From a bacterium UBP11_UBA4055 (GTDB lineage Bacteria > UBA4055), in the NCBI GenBank assembly GCA_002382735.1, contig DFZN01000036.1:3755-56091 (forward strand): a DNA stretch of 52,337 nucleotides, in the 5' to 3' direction. Position 1 is the stretch's first letter. Every line of letters starts with the position of its first letter. Positions 8,382 to 16,982 of the stretch are shown here, piece after piece. Position numbers and translations under genes: made by a program. The notes under the pieces were generated by a model. The model saw only the letters and a program-made list of their open reading frames with translations, was not told the origin of the DNA and did not search any database.

Positions 8382-9284
8382 CTAACCTTTATTTTCTATC
8401 TGGAGATAATCTCTTATCTCGCGTTCATTGATTATATTGTCCCAGTTGAAGAACATTAAAGTTGCGTCCTTTGCCGACCATGTATAGCGAACATAATCCA
8501 CCGGCACTTTATGATCCGTAGCGAACTCCTGGACCGCCTTCTGGAGAAATCCGCAGTATTCGATCTCGTCCGCAATCAGCCCGAAGAAAAGATCAGAACT
8601 GGTGTGACCGTACAAAATATGCCCTAAATTCAGAATGATCAGTCTTGATTCTTTCCCCGGCTTTATCTTTTCCTTCATCTCTGAATGCAGGTTGATAACC
8701 GGCATCTTTATTCCGCGGACGACCACATGATGCCTCATTTTTCCTGAACCGAATGGATAGTCCTTCAGAGTGTCATCGGTAATAATAACTGCTTCCATCA
8801 CCGAGTTCATGCTCTCAGCCCAATAGGTTCCGCCTATCTTAAATACAACGAACGGAAGGGGCTCGGGAAAAGTCCTGTCGGGATTAAGCATAGTTAGGTT
8901 TTTTCTGTCTTTTGATATCTCTAAAATATTCTGAACCGATTCGCCGATCTTCCTTAATTCATCGCATAAAATATAAGCTTTGGAGTGATTGAGCCTTTTT
9001 GCTTCGAGAAGCGCATTCATTGAAAGCAGCCTGAGCATTGACCCGAGCTCCGCCATTCTTTCTTCCACACCGGAGAACGGCACATTTTCGAACTTGAGCC
9101 TGTTGAAAACATCCCTTTCAAACACGAGCATGAATTTTTTTACTTCGACCGCCACTGCTCCGATCCCTCTGCCCAGCTGCTTTACTTCAGAAGCGGCAAT
9201 GTTGAGCTCGATAGAGAGGTACGACAGCACATTGATAATATTCTCAAGCCGCCACAATTTTCTTTCTTCGATAGTATCCATCAT
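8382..9284 (-). CDS. CheW-domain protein with MCP-like signalling helices
   Basis: The C-terminal half (about residues 143-280) is a CheW/SH3-like domain: FVVFKIGGTYWAESMNSV, then VVVRGIKMPVINLHSEM, SRLIILNLG and FGLIADEIEY follow the CheW pattern. The N-terminal half is helical. Residues about 84-118 (MLRLLSMNALLEAKR, then ILCDELRKIGESV) resemble the cytoplasmic tip of methyl-accepting chemotaxis proteins, where the family has LLALNAAIEAAR and ADEVRKLAERS. It has no membrane segment and no sensor domain, so I infer a soluble adaptor or coupling protein for a CheA-type kinase. The ATG pair at 9279-9284 follows AAAAGGAGAA; a TTG 18 bases further up is in frame but lies before that ribosome binding site. 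No cheA, cheY or receptor gene lies in the window. Confidence 0.75.
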   Translation of the reverse strand: MMDTIEERKLWRLENIINVLSYLSIELNIAASEVKQLGRGIGAVAVEVKKFMLVFERDVFNRLKFENVPFSGVEERMAELGSMLRLLSMNALLEAKRLNHSKAYILCDELRKIGESVQNILEISKDRKNLTMLNPDRTFPEPLPFVVFKIGGTYWAESMNSVMEAVIITDDTLKDYPFGSGKMRHHVVVRGIKMPVINLHSEMKEKIKPGKESRLIILNLGHILYGHTSSDLFFGLIADEIEYCGFLQKAVQEFATDHKVPVDYVRYTWSAKDATLMFFNWDNIINEREIRDYLQIENKG

Positions 9285-9299
9285 TTCTCCTTTTAAAAT

Positions 9300-9337
9300 C
9301 AAAAAAAAGACCCGAACTTGCCGGGTCTTTTTTTTTG
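9300..9337 (-). terminator. Rho-independent terminator of the large peptidase gene
   Basis: AAAAAAGACCCG and CGGGTCTTTTTT pair around a 7-base loop with a long T run. The hairpin is symmetric and could act on both strands. It separates the peptidase gene from the CheW-domain gene. Confidence 0.9.
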
Positions 9338-9350
9338 ATGATATTACTGA

Positions 9351-12300
9351 TTATCTTCCTGATTCCTCAAGCTTGATCTCTTTGATCGTTCTTTTTTTGA
9401 TCGCCTTAACCTCGATAGTCTCAGGAGACTCTTTAGTAGGGTTTTTAGAAACGATCTGGAAGAACATTTTAGTCTCTGTGCCGGTGTAAGTATATTCACT
9501 TACCGCGACATTTGTCAGAAGCGTATATGTTCCGTAAGGATCAGCTGAAGTGTAAATATCATAAGTTTCAGCGTCTGCGGCATCATCCCACTGTATGAAG
9601 ATATTTCCGCTTACGATCGAAGTTACGATATTTGAAGGAACTGCAGGTATAACGGTTCCGCTTGTTACAACAAACTGGACAGGTACATACTGTGTCGGTT
9701 CGTACTGGTCGTTCGAGGCGATAACGATATTCGCGTTGAATGTTCCGGCATCCATTCCCGTTGCGTCGTAAGTAGCTGTGAACTGTGTTGAAGCAGAAGC
9801 ATTGATAGAACCTGAAGCGGGAAGAACTGACAGCCATCCGTAGTTAGCCGGGTTAAGGCCTTCCACAACGATGTTGTCGATGTTCCAGTGTGAACCGCTC
9901 TGGTTTTTCATGTTCGCTTTGAACCTTACCTGCATAGTAGCGCTTGTTGTAGGAAGCTTGATCCTCTGGTGATCCGGAGTTTCCGAAGCTCCGACTGAAG
10001 CAGTGTTCGTGTAAACATTTATCCAGTCTGTTCCGTTGATAGTGTAATCAACGAGGCATGAGCTTGTGAGCAGGTTCGCGAACTGATCGAAATCGATCCA
10101 TACTTCGTAGCTCGTTGTTCCGTCAAATACAGGTGATGTCAGAACGCCGGCAGCCGAACCGTTAGGATCGTCGTCAGGATCAGCAGCGAGCCTTCCGTAT
10201 GCTGTTCCGTCAAGATCATAGGTAAGATCAGATGACTGTGCCCATACGAGGTAATCTGAAGCTGTCCAGCCGAGACCTGCGGTGAAGTCGTTCGTCAGCA
10301 GAGTGAAATCGGCTTTTGAAGTAACATACTCAACGCTGATAGTGTAGTTCAGAGTAGCGTTACCGTCGTTAGTGATGTTGAATGTGTCTGAATCAGTTGC
10401 ATTCTGAAGCGCTGCTCCTGCCATGTTCGCAACTGAAGGTGTGGCTATCGGAGACTGAACATTTACAGACCATGAGCCTGTGAATGAACTGTAGCCTGCC
10501 GCGTTCTTCGATCTTACTTTCCAGTAGTATGTTCCTACGGCAAGCTCTGTAACCGCCTGATAGTTAGTAGTAGCTACTTCTGTATTGATCTCCGGTGAAG
10601 AATAATCGGAGTTGTTGTCAACTACTACATTGTATGCGGTAGCATCTGTTACGGTTGACCAGTCGAAGTAAGGCGTAATATCGACAAGGTTCGATGCGTT
10701 AGCCGGGCTGACGAGTGAAGGTGCTGCCGGAGGTGACGCATTAGTTACCGTAAGTTCAACGAAAACGCTTTCGTTGCTGTAATCAGAAGTCAGCCTTATG
10801 TTAGCTGTGTAAGATCCTTCTGTCAGTCCAGCCGCGTCGAATCCGACTGTCATCGGATCTGATCCGCTCACTGCAACTGTTCCGGATGTTGTGGCTCCGC
10901 CGTCAAGCGTCATCCAGCTGAACGGTACCATTCCGTTTATCTCAACATTATCGATTGCCCAGTAACCGGAGCTTCTCGGTAATGAAACATGGAATCTGAA
11001 CCTTGTTGTTGAAGTAACATATTGAGCAGGAACTGTCAGAGATTGGGTATTAGGAGTTCCCATTGCCCCGATCGCTGCGCTATTTGAATACACAGAGAAC
11101 CAGTTAGTTCCGTCTGTTGACACTTCAACAGCTCCTGTGCTGCTTGCGGTACTTTTAACCTGCTGGAAGCTGATCGTAGCTGACCCGTAAGCAGACATAT
11201 TGAACACCGGGGATGTAAGATAGGCTTCTTTTGTCGTATTAAGCCCAACTGTTGACGCTGTTACAAGTGCGTATCCCGTTGAACCGTTAACGGTTGGAGT
11301 AGCAGTGCTTCTCGACCAAGTTCTGTCACCGGAAGATGTCCATCCAAGAACTGATTCAAAGAGGTTTTCGTGAACGAGAGCTCCTTCAGCAAAACCGTTA
11401 TAATCAATGTATGCACCGTACTGAAGTTCAAATCCGCCTATGTTGTTCACTGTAAGGATCTGTGAAGAAGTCCCGTCAGGAACAAGTGCCTCAGCAAGTG
11501 CGTTCGGGCTAGGATCGATGATAGGCGGCTGTATTTGATAGTTGGTGGTGATACATCTTATGTGATGATTGTACTGAGCCGACTGTTCCCAAGTGGGAGT
11601 ACCGCTCAGATAGTAATTGATGAATGCCCTGCCGAAGTCGAATTCTCCCGCTTCTCCTGTCTGTGTCATAGTAGTTCTTGTAACTCCAGTTGCCGGGTTA
11701 GTACCACACTCGAATCCGATATAGTAGTCTCCTGCAATATCCTCAAGTGCTGTGTAGGCACTCAGATCCACATATCCCCATGCATTAGTGTCGGAAAGAG
11801 TTGCGGGGTTAGTGTAGGCAAAAGGAGTGATAAGTGTTCCTCCGGGAAGTCCACTGTTGTCGCCCCATACATTGATAAGCATCTGAGCGTTGTCTTCGGG
11901 CTGACTTGCGTCGTCGTACCCTCTTACAACAGCTCCTACGATATCATCGTGGAAAGATGAGAACTGAACTGCGTAGGATTTCTGGTCGTAATCGGCAGTT
12001 GATGTAACAACCTCGGTGTAATATGAAACTGTCGCGTAATCATATTTCTGATGCAGACCGTCAACATAATAGAACGGTCCTTTGTAACCCTGGTTCGGGG
12101 TTGAATAAGTATCCTGTACATCGAACCTGAACTCGATCATGTCACCGGGGTTCTGAACAGGAAGTTTCCAGAAATAAGTAGATCCGTTAACGCTTGTCGG
12201 ATTGGCTGTAAGCTCTGTTCCGCCGTTGACTTTATAGAGAACATTGGCATAATCAATTCCAGTGAAGTCAGTGATCTGAGTTGTTATTTCAAATCCATCA

Positions 12301-14168
12301 GCGTTAGGCGAATAATAGTCTTTTGTTTTTGTGTAGTAAACATAAGGTGCTGATGAATCCACTGATGAAGGCTGAATAGAGAAGTTGTCAATGTTGGATC
12401 CCTGAGAATTGTAACCCGGGTCGGTCACAAGAATAAACCTGAACCTTACATTCGAATTGCCTGCGAAAAGACCCAGACTGATAGTTTCCTGATAAAATGT
12501 CGTTCCTAAAACCTCGGAACTCCATGTTTTTAAAGTTTCCCAGGTAACACCGTCGTCACATGCCTGGAAGTGAAGATAGTCAAAACTTTCTTCTATCAGA
12601 TATCTCAGCCAGAAAGTACATGTAGCGTCTGCAGCTGCTGAGAAATTAAGACCGGGAGCGACTTCAGCCGCGTAACCTACCCATCCGCCTCCGAGAGAGT
12701 ACTGGTCAGTATTGTCAACATAGTTAGCACCGGGGCTGTCTGACAGAGAATATGTTCCTGCGTATTTATACTGAGTATCAAGCCCCCATGCTCCAGATGT
12801 CGGGTTGAACAGCCACTGTGAAGATCCGCTTTCGAAATCATCGTAGAATGAAGTAACTGAAGCTGATACATAAGCATAAGCTACCTGTGACATATATGAT
12901 GTGAAACTGTCGCCAATATAATATGCTTTTACTGACCAGTTGTGAGTCCCGTCTGATGCTCCGTTGTCAACATAGCTGGTAGTCGTTACACCTGTTGCGA
13001 TCTGGGCTCCGTCCCTGTAAACTATATAGCTCATGTTCTTTGTGCCTTTGGAAGGATCGTCCCATGAAACAGTAACACTTCTGTTGTTGTTGAGAGCAAA
13101 AACATTTTCAGGAGCTGCCCAGTAACACTCAGTACCGAGAACAATCTCTGAAATGGCGTAATGCTGCATATTTGAATATACACCACCCCATGGCATGCTG
13201 TGAGCTGTAGGACTTGTATTCGTATCCCATGTATCTCTCAGATAAAGTGTTTGAGGTGAGGTAGAGTCGTCGTAACCGAAACCTATCATTGAGTGGCCTT
13301 CCACCTGAATGAAAACAGGTCTTCCGGCATCAACAGAAGCTTTATACATTGCAAATTCATAACCGCCGACAGCAGGTCCCATATCCGGATTGTCGTCAGG
13401 ATCATCGTAGCCTGTAATAGTCCTTGTGTAGTTCTTGTCAACTGTAAGGCCGAGAGATTCATAGAACAGCCTTACGCCGTGAATACCGTCCCTCCATGCA
13501 GGAGTACTACCCTCAGCACCTGTATAATCGTAAACGCCTGATGCGCTTGACCATAAGGTAGTTGAACCGTCCGCGTTTTCCCAGTTGTACCACTGGTTGG
13601 TTCCCATAAAGTCGGCCGCTGCTCTCTGACCTGCTTCATGATCATGTTCAGTCCATGCTCCATAATACGGGTCAGTGGCTTCGTCAAGATATCCTGTCCA
13701 GTAGTCGTCTCCGTGACCTCTTGTCGATCTTCCGTCCACTCCGTTCTTGCTTGCTGCAAGAGGGCACTGGTCAGTATCGGGCTGCGACGCGGTCTGCCAT
13801 ACAGTGTTCGTCTGGGGAGCTACACCACCGTTGGCCGGCCCTGTATAGACCGTAGGAGCACCGAAGTTGTCGTAGTATGCCGCCATTATAGATGCAGCAG
13901 TTGCTGTACAGCCGTAACACCATGTGTACGCCGGTACATTTGAAAGCGTAAAAGTGGCCTTAGGATCTCCGCCTTTTACGACTCCTTCATTTGCAGGCGG
14001 CAGTTCCTTGGGCGGAAAACCCGCATACCTGTAAACATTTACCACATCTCCGTTCTCATCAACATAAGACTTGATCTTGAAAGAAGTTCCTCCTTCAGCG
14101 AACAGGCTTACTGAGAAAAAAAGCATGGCGATTAGCACTAGTAGTGCATTCATTCTGGTTTTTACCAT
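9351..14168 (-). CDS. Large secreted multidomain protein with C39-like cysteine peptidase domain
   Basis: A 1605-residue exported protein. The signal peptide covers residues 1-24 (cleavage near LFAEGG). The catalytic-type domain (about 70-350) contains WCYGCTATAASIMAAYYD, with Cys87 as likely nucleophile, then VEGHSMIGFGYDD (His292) and LYLRDTWD (Asp312 or Asp315), the order found in C39-like papain-fold peptidases. A fibronectin-III-like module follows, then a MAM/choice-of-anchor-J-like module (from about 445). Later come two related units in which a beta-sandwich domain ending in IDNVEINGM or IDNIVVEGL is followed by an ASH-like repeat, with further fibronectin-like modules between and after them. 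It ends in a short basic tail rather than a T9SS tail. GGAGGAG precedes the ATG and a consensus promoter lies about 125 bases upstream. Substrate unknown; extracellular protein degradation or surface processing is likely. Confidence 0.8.
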   Translation of the reverse strand: MVKTRMNALLVLIAMLFFSVSLFAEGGTSFKIKSYVDENGDVVNVYRYAGFPPKELPPANEGVVKGGDPKATFTLSNVPAYTWCYGCTATAASIMAAYYDNFGAPTVYTGPANGGVAPQTNTVWQTASQPDTDQCPLAASKNGVDGRSTRGHGDDYWTGYLDEATDPYYGAWTEHDHEAGQRAAADFMGTNQWYNWENADGSTTLWSSASGVYDYTGAEGSTPAWRDGIHGVRLFYESLGLTVDKNYTRTITGYDDPDDNPDMGPAVGGYEFAMYKASVDAGRPVFIQVEGHSMIGFGYDDSTSPQTLYLRDTWDTNTSPTAHSMPWGGVYSNMQHYAISEIVLGTECYWAAPENVFALNNNRSVTVSWDDPSKGTKNMSYIVYRDGAQIATGVTTTSYVDNGASDGTHNWSVKAYYIGDSFTSYMSQVAYAYVSASVTSFYDDFESGSSQWLFNPTSGAWGLDTQYKYAGTYSLSDSPGANYVDNTDQYSLGGGWVGYAAEVAPGLNFSAAADATCTFWLRYLIEESFDYLHFQACDDGVTWETLKTWSSEVLGTTFYQETISLGLFAGNSNVRFRFILVTDPGYNSQGSNIDNFSIQPSSVDSSAPYVYYTKTKDYYSPNADGFEITTQITDFTGIDYANVLYKVNGGTELTANPTSVNGSTYFWKLPVQNPGDMIEFRFDVQDTYSTPNQGYKGPFYYVDGLHQKYDYATVSYYTEVVTSTADYDQKSYAVQFSSFHDDIVGAVVRGYDDASQPEDNAQMLINVWGDNSGLPGGTLITPFAYTNPATLSDTNAWGYVDLSAYTALEDIAGDYYIGFECGTNPATGVTRTTMTQTGEAGEFDFGRAFINYYLSGTPTWEQSAQYNHHIRCITTNYQIQPPIIDPSPNALAEALVPDGTSSQILTVNNIGGFELQYGAYIDYNGFAEGALVHENLFESVLGWTSSGDRTWSRSTATPTVNGSTGYALVTASTVGLNTTKEAYLTSPVFNMSAYGSATISFQQVKSTASSTGAVEVSTDGTNWFSVYSNSAAIGAMGTPNTQSLTVPAQYVTSTTRFRFHVSLPRSSGYWAIDNVEINGMVPFSWMTLDGGATTSGTVAVSGSDPMTVGFDAAGLTEGSYTANIRLTSDYSNESVFVELTVTNASPPAAPSLVSPANASNLVDITPYFDWSTVTDATAYNVVVDNNSDYSSPEINTEVATTNYQAVTELAVGTYYWKVRSKNAAGYSSFTGSWSVNVQSPIATPSVANMAGAALQNATDSDTFNITNDGNATLNYTISVEYVTSKADFTLLTNDFTAGLGWTASDYLVWAQSSDLTYDLDGTAYGRLAADPDDDPNGSAAGVLTSPVFDGTTSYEVWIDFDQFANLLTSSCLVDYTINGTDWINVYTNTASVGASETPDHQRIKLPTTSATMQVRFKANMKNQSGSHWNIDNIVVEGLNPANYGWLSVLPASGSINASASTQFTATYDATGMDAGTFNANIVIASNDQYEPTQYVPVQFVVTSGTVIPAVPSNIVTSIVSGNIFIQWDDAADAETYDIYTSADPYGTYTLLTNVAVSEYTYTGTETKMFFQIVSKNPTKESPETIEVKAIKKRTIKEIKLEESGR

Positions 14169-14294
14169 AGATACTCCTCCACTTTGTTTTGGTTTTTACT
14201 TTATCATTGAGTTTGGCGTTTTATATGCACTTTTCATAACTTCTAACTTGACCTTCACTATCAATCGTACTTGCTTTCCCATCCAAGCAAATAC

Positions 14295-14323
14295 AAAATA
14301 TTAAATTTTTCCGGTATTGTCAA
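14295..14323 (-). promoter_or_regulatory. Consensus promoter of the large peptidase gene
   Basis: TTGACA (14318-14323), a 17-base spacer and TATTTT (14295-14300) on the minus strand. It leaves an untranslated leader of about 120 bases in which I recognise no known riboswitch. Confidence 0.7.
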
Positions 14324-14348
14324 CAGAAATATTTGAAAACAATACCGG
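14311..14348. repeat. Interrupted palindrome overlapping the peptidase promoter
   Basis: CCGGTATTGT (14311-14320) and ACAATACCGG (14339-14348) are perfect 10-base inverted arms around 18 bases. One arm lies in the spacer and touches the -35 of the peptidase promoter, the other lies upstream. It may be an operator, or a hairpin that helps end the upstream transcript, although no T run follows on the minus strand. Confidence 0.5.
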
Positions 14349-14359
14349 GGCATTTTCCT

Positions 14360-16879
14360 CTATTTTACAAGAAGCATCTTTTTAGTCAGAGTTTTCTCAG
14401 GTGTCTTCAGAGTATAATAATAAACACCGCTGTTTAAACCTGACGCATTAAAGCTAACCTTTCTGAAGCCCTCGTTCATCTTTTCACTTATCAGTGAAGC
14501 TACTTTTTCGCCTTTTGTATTAAATACTGTCAGGCTGACTTCTCCTGCAACCCTGTTATAGAAACTTATGCTTGTTTCAGGGTTGAAAGGATTGGGGTAG
14601 TTCTGACACAGTTCTGTAGTTGATGAAACGAATTCGTTTTCTATTCCGTTAGGTATCTGAGAGACATACATTTTTATATAGAATGCTCCCCACAGGTTTG
14701 TAGTCCACTTCGTAACTGAATTCCACTGCCATGCGTGACTCTTGTCGCCGCTTTCATCAAGCATGATTTCGTTATAAACAGGGGTCTGAAAAACAAGTCC
14801 TACATGTCCGTATATCGGCGTATTTTTCCCGTTTTCAATATGCAGAGTATCTCCTCCCGCAGCGAAACTGTGAACACCCTGAAGTTCACCGATCACATTG
14901 TCGGTCGGTGCTCCGATCGGGTTTTCGGATTCATCAAGGTTTCCAATATTGGGATCAAATTCAACAAGTTTCCATGTAATATTATTGGCTGTATAATTCC
15001 ATCCTATCTCGATCTTGTTGAGATAAAGGAATTCCTTCATTCCGAAATTCCAGTCTATCGCTACTTTGTCTCCGCCGTTTATAAAATCCGCCGGGTCGTC
15101 GTAATTTGTTCCTGTACTTCCCCATTCGAGAACTCCGTCAGAAAACCATATAATACAATAACTGTCAGATGTAGTTGTATTGCTGTAAACAGAATTATCT
15201 GTTGCGACCGCGTACCACGAACATTTAGTATCAATAGCCTGCCCCGGTATAATACCGGTAAATGAGTCGTTCCCATTGTCCGTCAGAACAAGTGCCTGCT
15301 CCGGCTGTCCTTCGATCGTGTAGTAAACTGTGACATTATTTATTCCGGAATAATCAGTGGCCTCGACGGTGATTGTGTAATCCTGTCCGGGATCGGCGGA
15401 ATTGCCTGCATCAATCACATTTAAAGCCGGCAGTTCAGCAATACTGACATCATCCATATTCAAAAATCTGTCAAGTTTGACCGCAGTAGATGTATAATGA
15501 TGCTTCCACATTATCCTCACATACTCATTCTCATAAGCTGAAAGATCGAAAGTTTTTTCATACCATGTGTTCTCATTTTCCAGTGTCGGGATAATAGAAT
15601 CTTTCTGTATCTCCGTGAAGTTCTCAATGTCTGTGCCGTCACCCTCAACTGTAGAAATAAGGACAGACCACCTTTCTTTGTATTGTTCACCGATCTTAGT
15701 CTGGGCGTTCATATAGTATTTCAGCATCGGTGTTCCGTTAACTCTTATTCTCGGACTTACGATATAATTTTCTGTAAGCCATTCGCCAAAATTGTTCTGT
15801 GAAGCGGAAGTCACAGAATATTCACCGGAGTGAACATTTTGGGTCGCGACATCAACCTCCCAAGGTCTGTCCCAGGAACTTGTAACTTCACCGGTCTGAT
15901 AAGTTACCCACCCGTCGGGCATCCATCCGTTAGGTGGAGTTACTTCAGGTCCTGCGTACTCAAAACCTTCCTCAAAATTTACTTCACCCCATTCAACATG
16001 GAAATGCAGAGATTCTCCCATTAAAGCGTAAGGTGTATTGTCGTACGCTTCGACCCAATATTCCATGACCGTTCCCATCGGCTGTCCCGGAAAATCGCAG
16101 ATATATGTACCTTCATAATCGATGTCCGTGTTAGCTGTGAGCGGAAATGTCTGCTCCGGCTGAGTTCCCGTTCCGTCTGTAATTATGTAATGCAGTGCTA
16201 AATTGTCCAGACCTACAAAATTCCAGTCAACATCATACATCGTTCTGTCATAAGGCGCCCATCTCATGCTCACATCGCTATACGGCTCAACGATCTCAGG
16301 TGGTATAATGAAATAGTACTCGTCATAACTGAAAGTCGGGTAGTTGATAATTCTGAAATCATCCACTATTAAAGAGGAAGACAACTCAGTATTAACCTCA
16401 CTGTTATAATGTCTGACTTTAACTGATATCTCGCTGTCCCAAAACCACTCGTTGTATGCAAAGAAAAATGGATTCATCTCGATCTCTACCTGTTTGTATT
16501 CACCGGCTGAAAGCGTTTCTTCGTATACAAGCATGAAATTTGACGGATCAACCTGGTCATCAGAGAAATAAATCTCGAAATGCTCAGGTGATGCTGAATT
16601 TGTTGAACCTATCCAAAAGTTCAGATATGTTCCCCTCTCCACCCATGTACTTGGAAATATCAGCTCGTTGTCGGGAGTTAATCCCGTACTTGCAGACTCT
16701 GCCCTGTAAGTTCCGGCTTTTCCGGGATTTGTAGTAACATGCCAGTTGTTCCCGTCACCGTCGATATCATTTGCGGTAGCGACACCCAAAGTACCGCCTT
16801 CGAAGTCCTCATCAAGATATACCATCCCCACAACACTCATTGACCATAAGAAGATCAATAAACACATCAATTTTTTCAT
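14360..16879 (-). CDS. Secreted protein with choice-of-anchor J domain and T9SS C-terminal tail
   Basis: A secreted protein of 839 residues. After a signal peptide (about residues 1-20) comes a beta-sandwich segment beginning YLDEDFEGGTLG. A second anchor-J-like domain (about 300-490) begins FEEGFEYAG and continues through LTENYIVSPRIRVNG. Ig-like segments follow, then a linker. The last 80 residues are a type A T9SS sorting tail: LCQNYPNPFNPETSISFY, then SLTVFNTKGEKV, LNSGVYYYTL and a final KKMLLVK. No catalytic domain is recognised, so it is probably a surface-bound or released adhesion or binding protein. An in-frame TTG lies 15 bases upstream, but the ATG at 16877-16879 follows the GGGAGAGAG ribosome binding site. 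It has its own promoter. Confidence 0.85.
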   Translation of the reverse strand: MKKLMCLLIFLWSMSVVGMVYLDEDFEGGTLGVATANDIDGDGNNWHVTTNPGKAGTYRAESASTGLTPDNELIFPSTWVERGTYLNFWIGSTNSASPEHFEIYFSDDQVDPSNFMLVYEETLSAGEYKQVEIEMNPFFFAYNEWFWDSEISVKVRHYNSEVNTELSSSLIVDDFRIINYPTFSYDEYYFIIPPEIVEPYSDVSMRWAPYDRTMYDVDWNFVGLDNLALHYIITDGTGTQPEQTFPLTANTDIDYEGTYICDFPGQPMGTVMEYWVEAYDNTPYALMGESLHFHVEWGEVNFEEGFEYAGPEVTPPNGWMPDGWVTYQTGEVTSSWDRPWEVDVATQNVHSGEYSVTSASQNNFGEWLTENYIVSPRIRVNGTPMLKYYMNAQTKIGEQYKERWSVLISTVEGDGTDIENFTEIQKDSIIPTLENENTWYEKTFDLSAYENEYVRIMWKHHYTSTAVKLDRFLNMDDVSIAELPALNVIDAGNSADPGQDYTITVEATDYSGINNVTVYYTIEGQPEQALVLTDNGNDSFTGIIPGQAIDTKCSWYAVATDNSVYSNTTTSDSYCIIWFSDGVLEWGSTGTNYDDPADFINGGDKVAIDWNFGMKEFLYLNKIEIGWNYTANNITWKLVEFDPNIGNLDESENPIGAPTDNVIGELQGVHSFAAGGDTLHIENGKNTPIYGHVGLVFQTPVYNEIMLDESGDKSHAWQWNSVTKWTTNLWGAFYIKMYVSQIPNGIENEFVSSTTELCQNYPNPFNPETSISFYNRVAGEVSLTVFNTKGEKVASLISEKMNEGFRKVSFNASGLNSGVYYYTLKTPEKTLTKKMLLVK

Positions 16880-16940
16880 AGAACTCTCTCCCAAAAAAAT
16901 TATTAACTTTACTCATCAGCACTAAACTGATCCGAATAAG

Positions 16941-16969
16941 AATATAATAAATAATTATTTTTTGCGCAA
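16941..16969 (-). promoter_or_regulatory. Promoter of the T9SS-tailed protein
   Basis: TTGCGC (16964-16969), a 17-base spacer and TATATT (16941-16946) on the minus strand, directly after the end of the flavoprotein gene. Confidence 0.6.
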
Positions 16970-16982
16970 CATAAAAATATCT

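Noticed and set aside
11535..13943. Several frames opposite the large peptidase gene
   Set aside because: These are shadows of a long repetitive secreted protein; none has a ribosome binding site or family signature.
14169..14294. Riboswitch in the 120-base leader of the peptidase gene
   Set aside because: No conserved core of a known riboswitch class (for example c-di-GMP) could be recognised.
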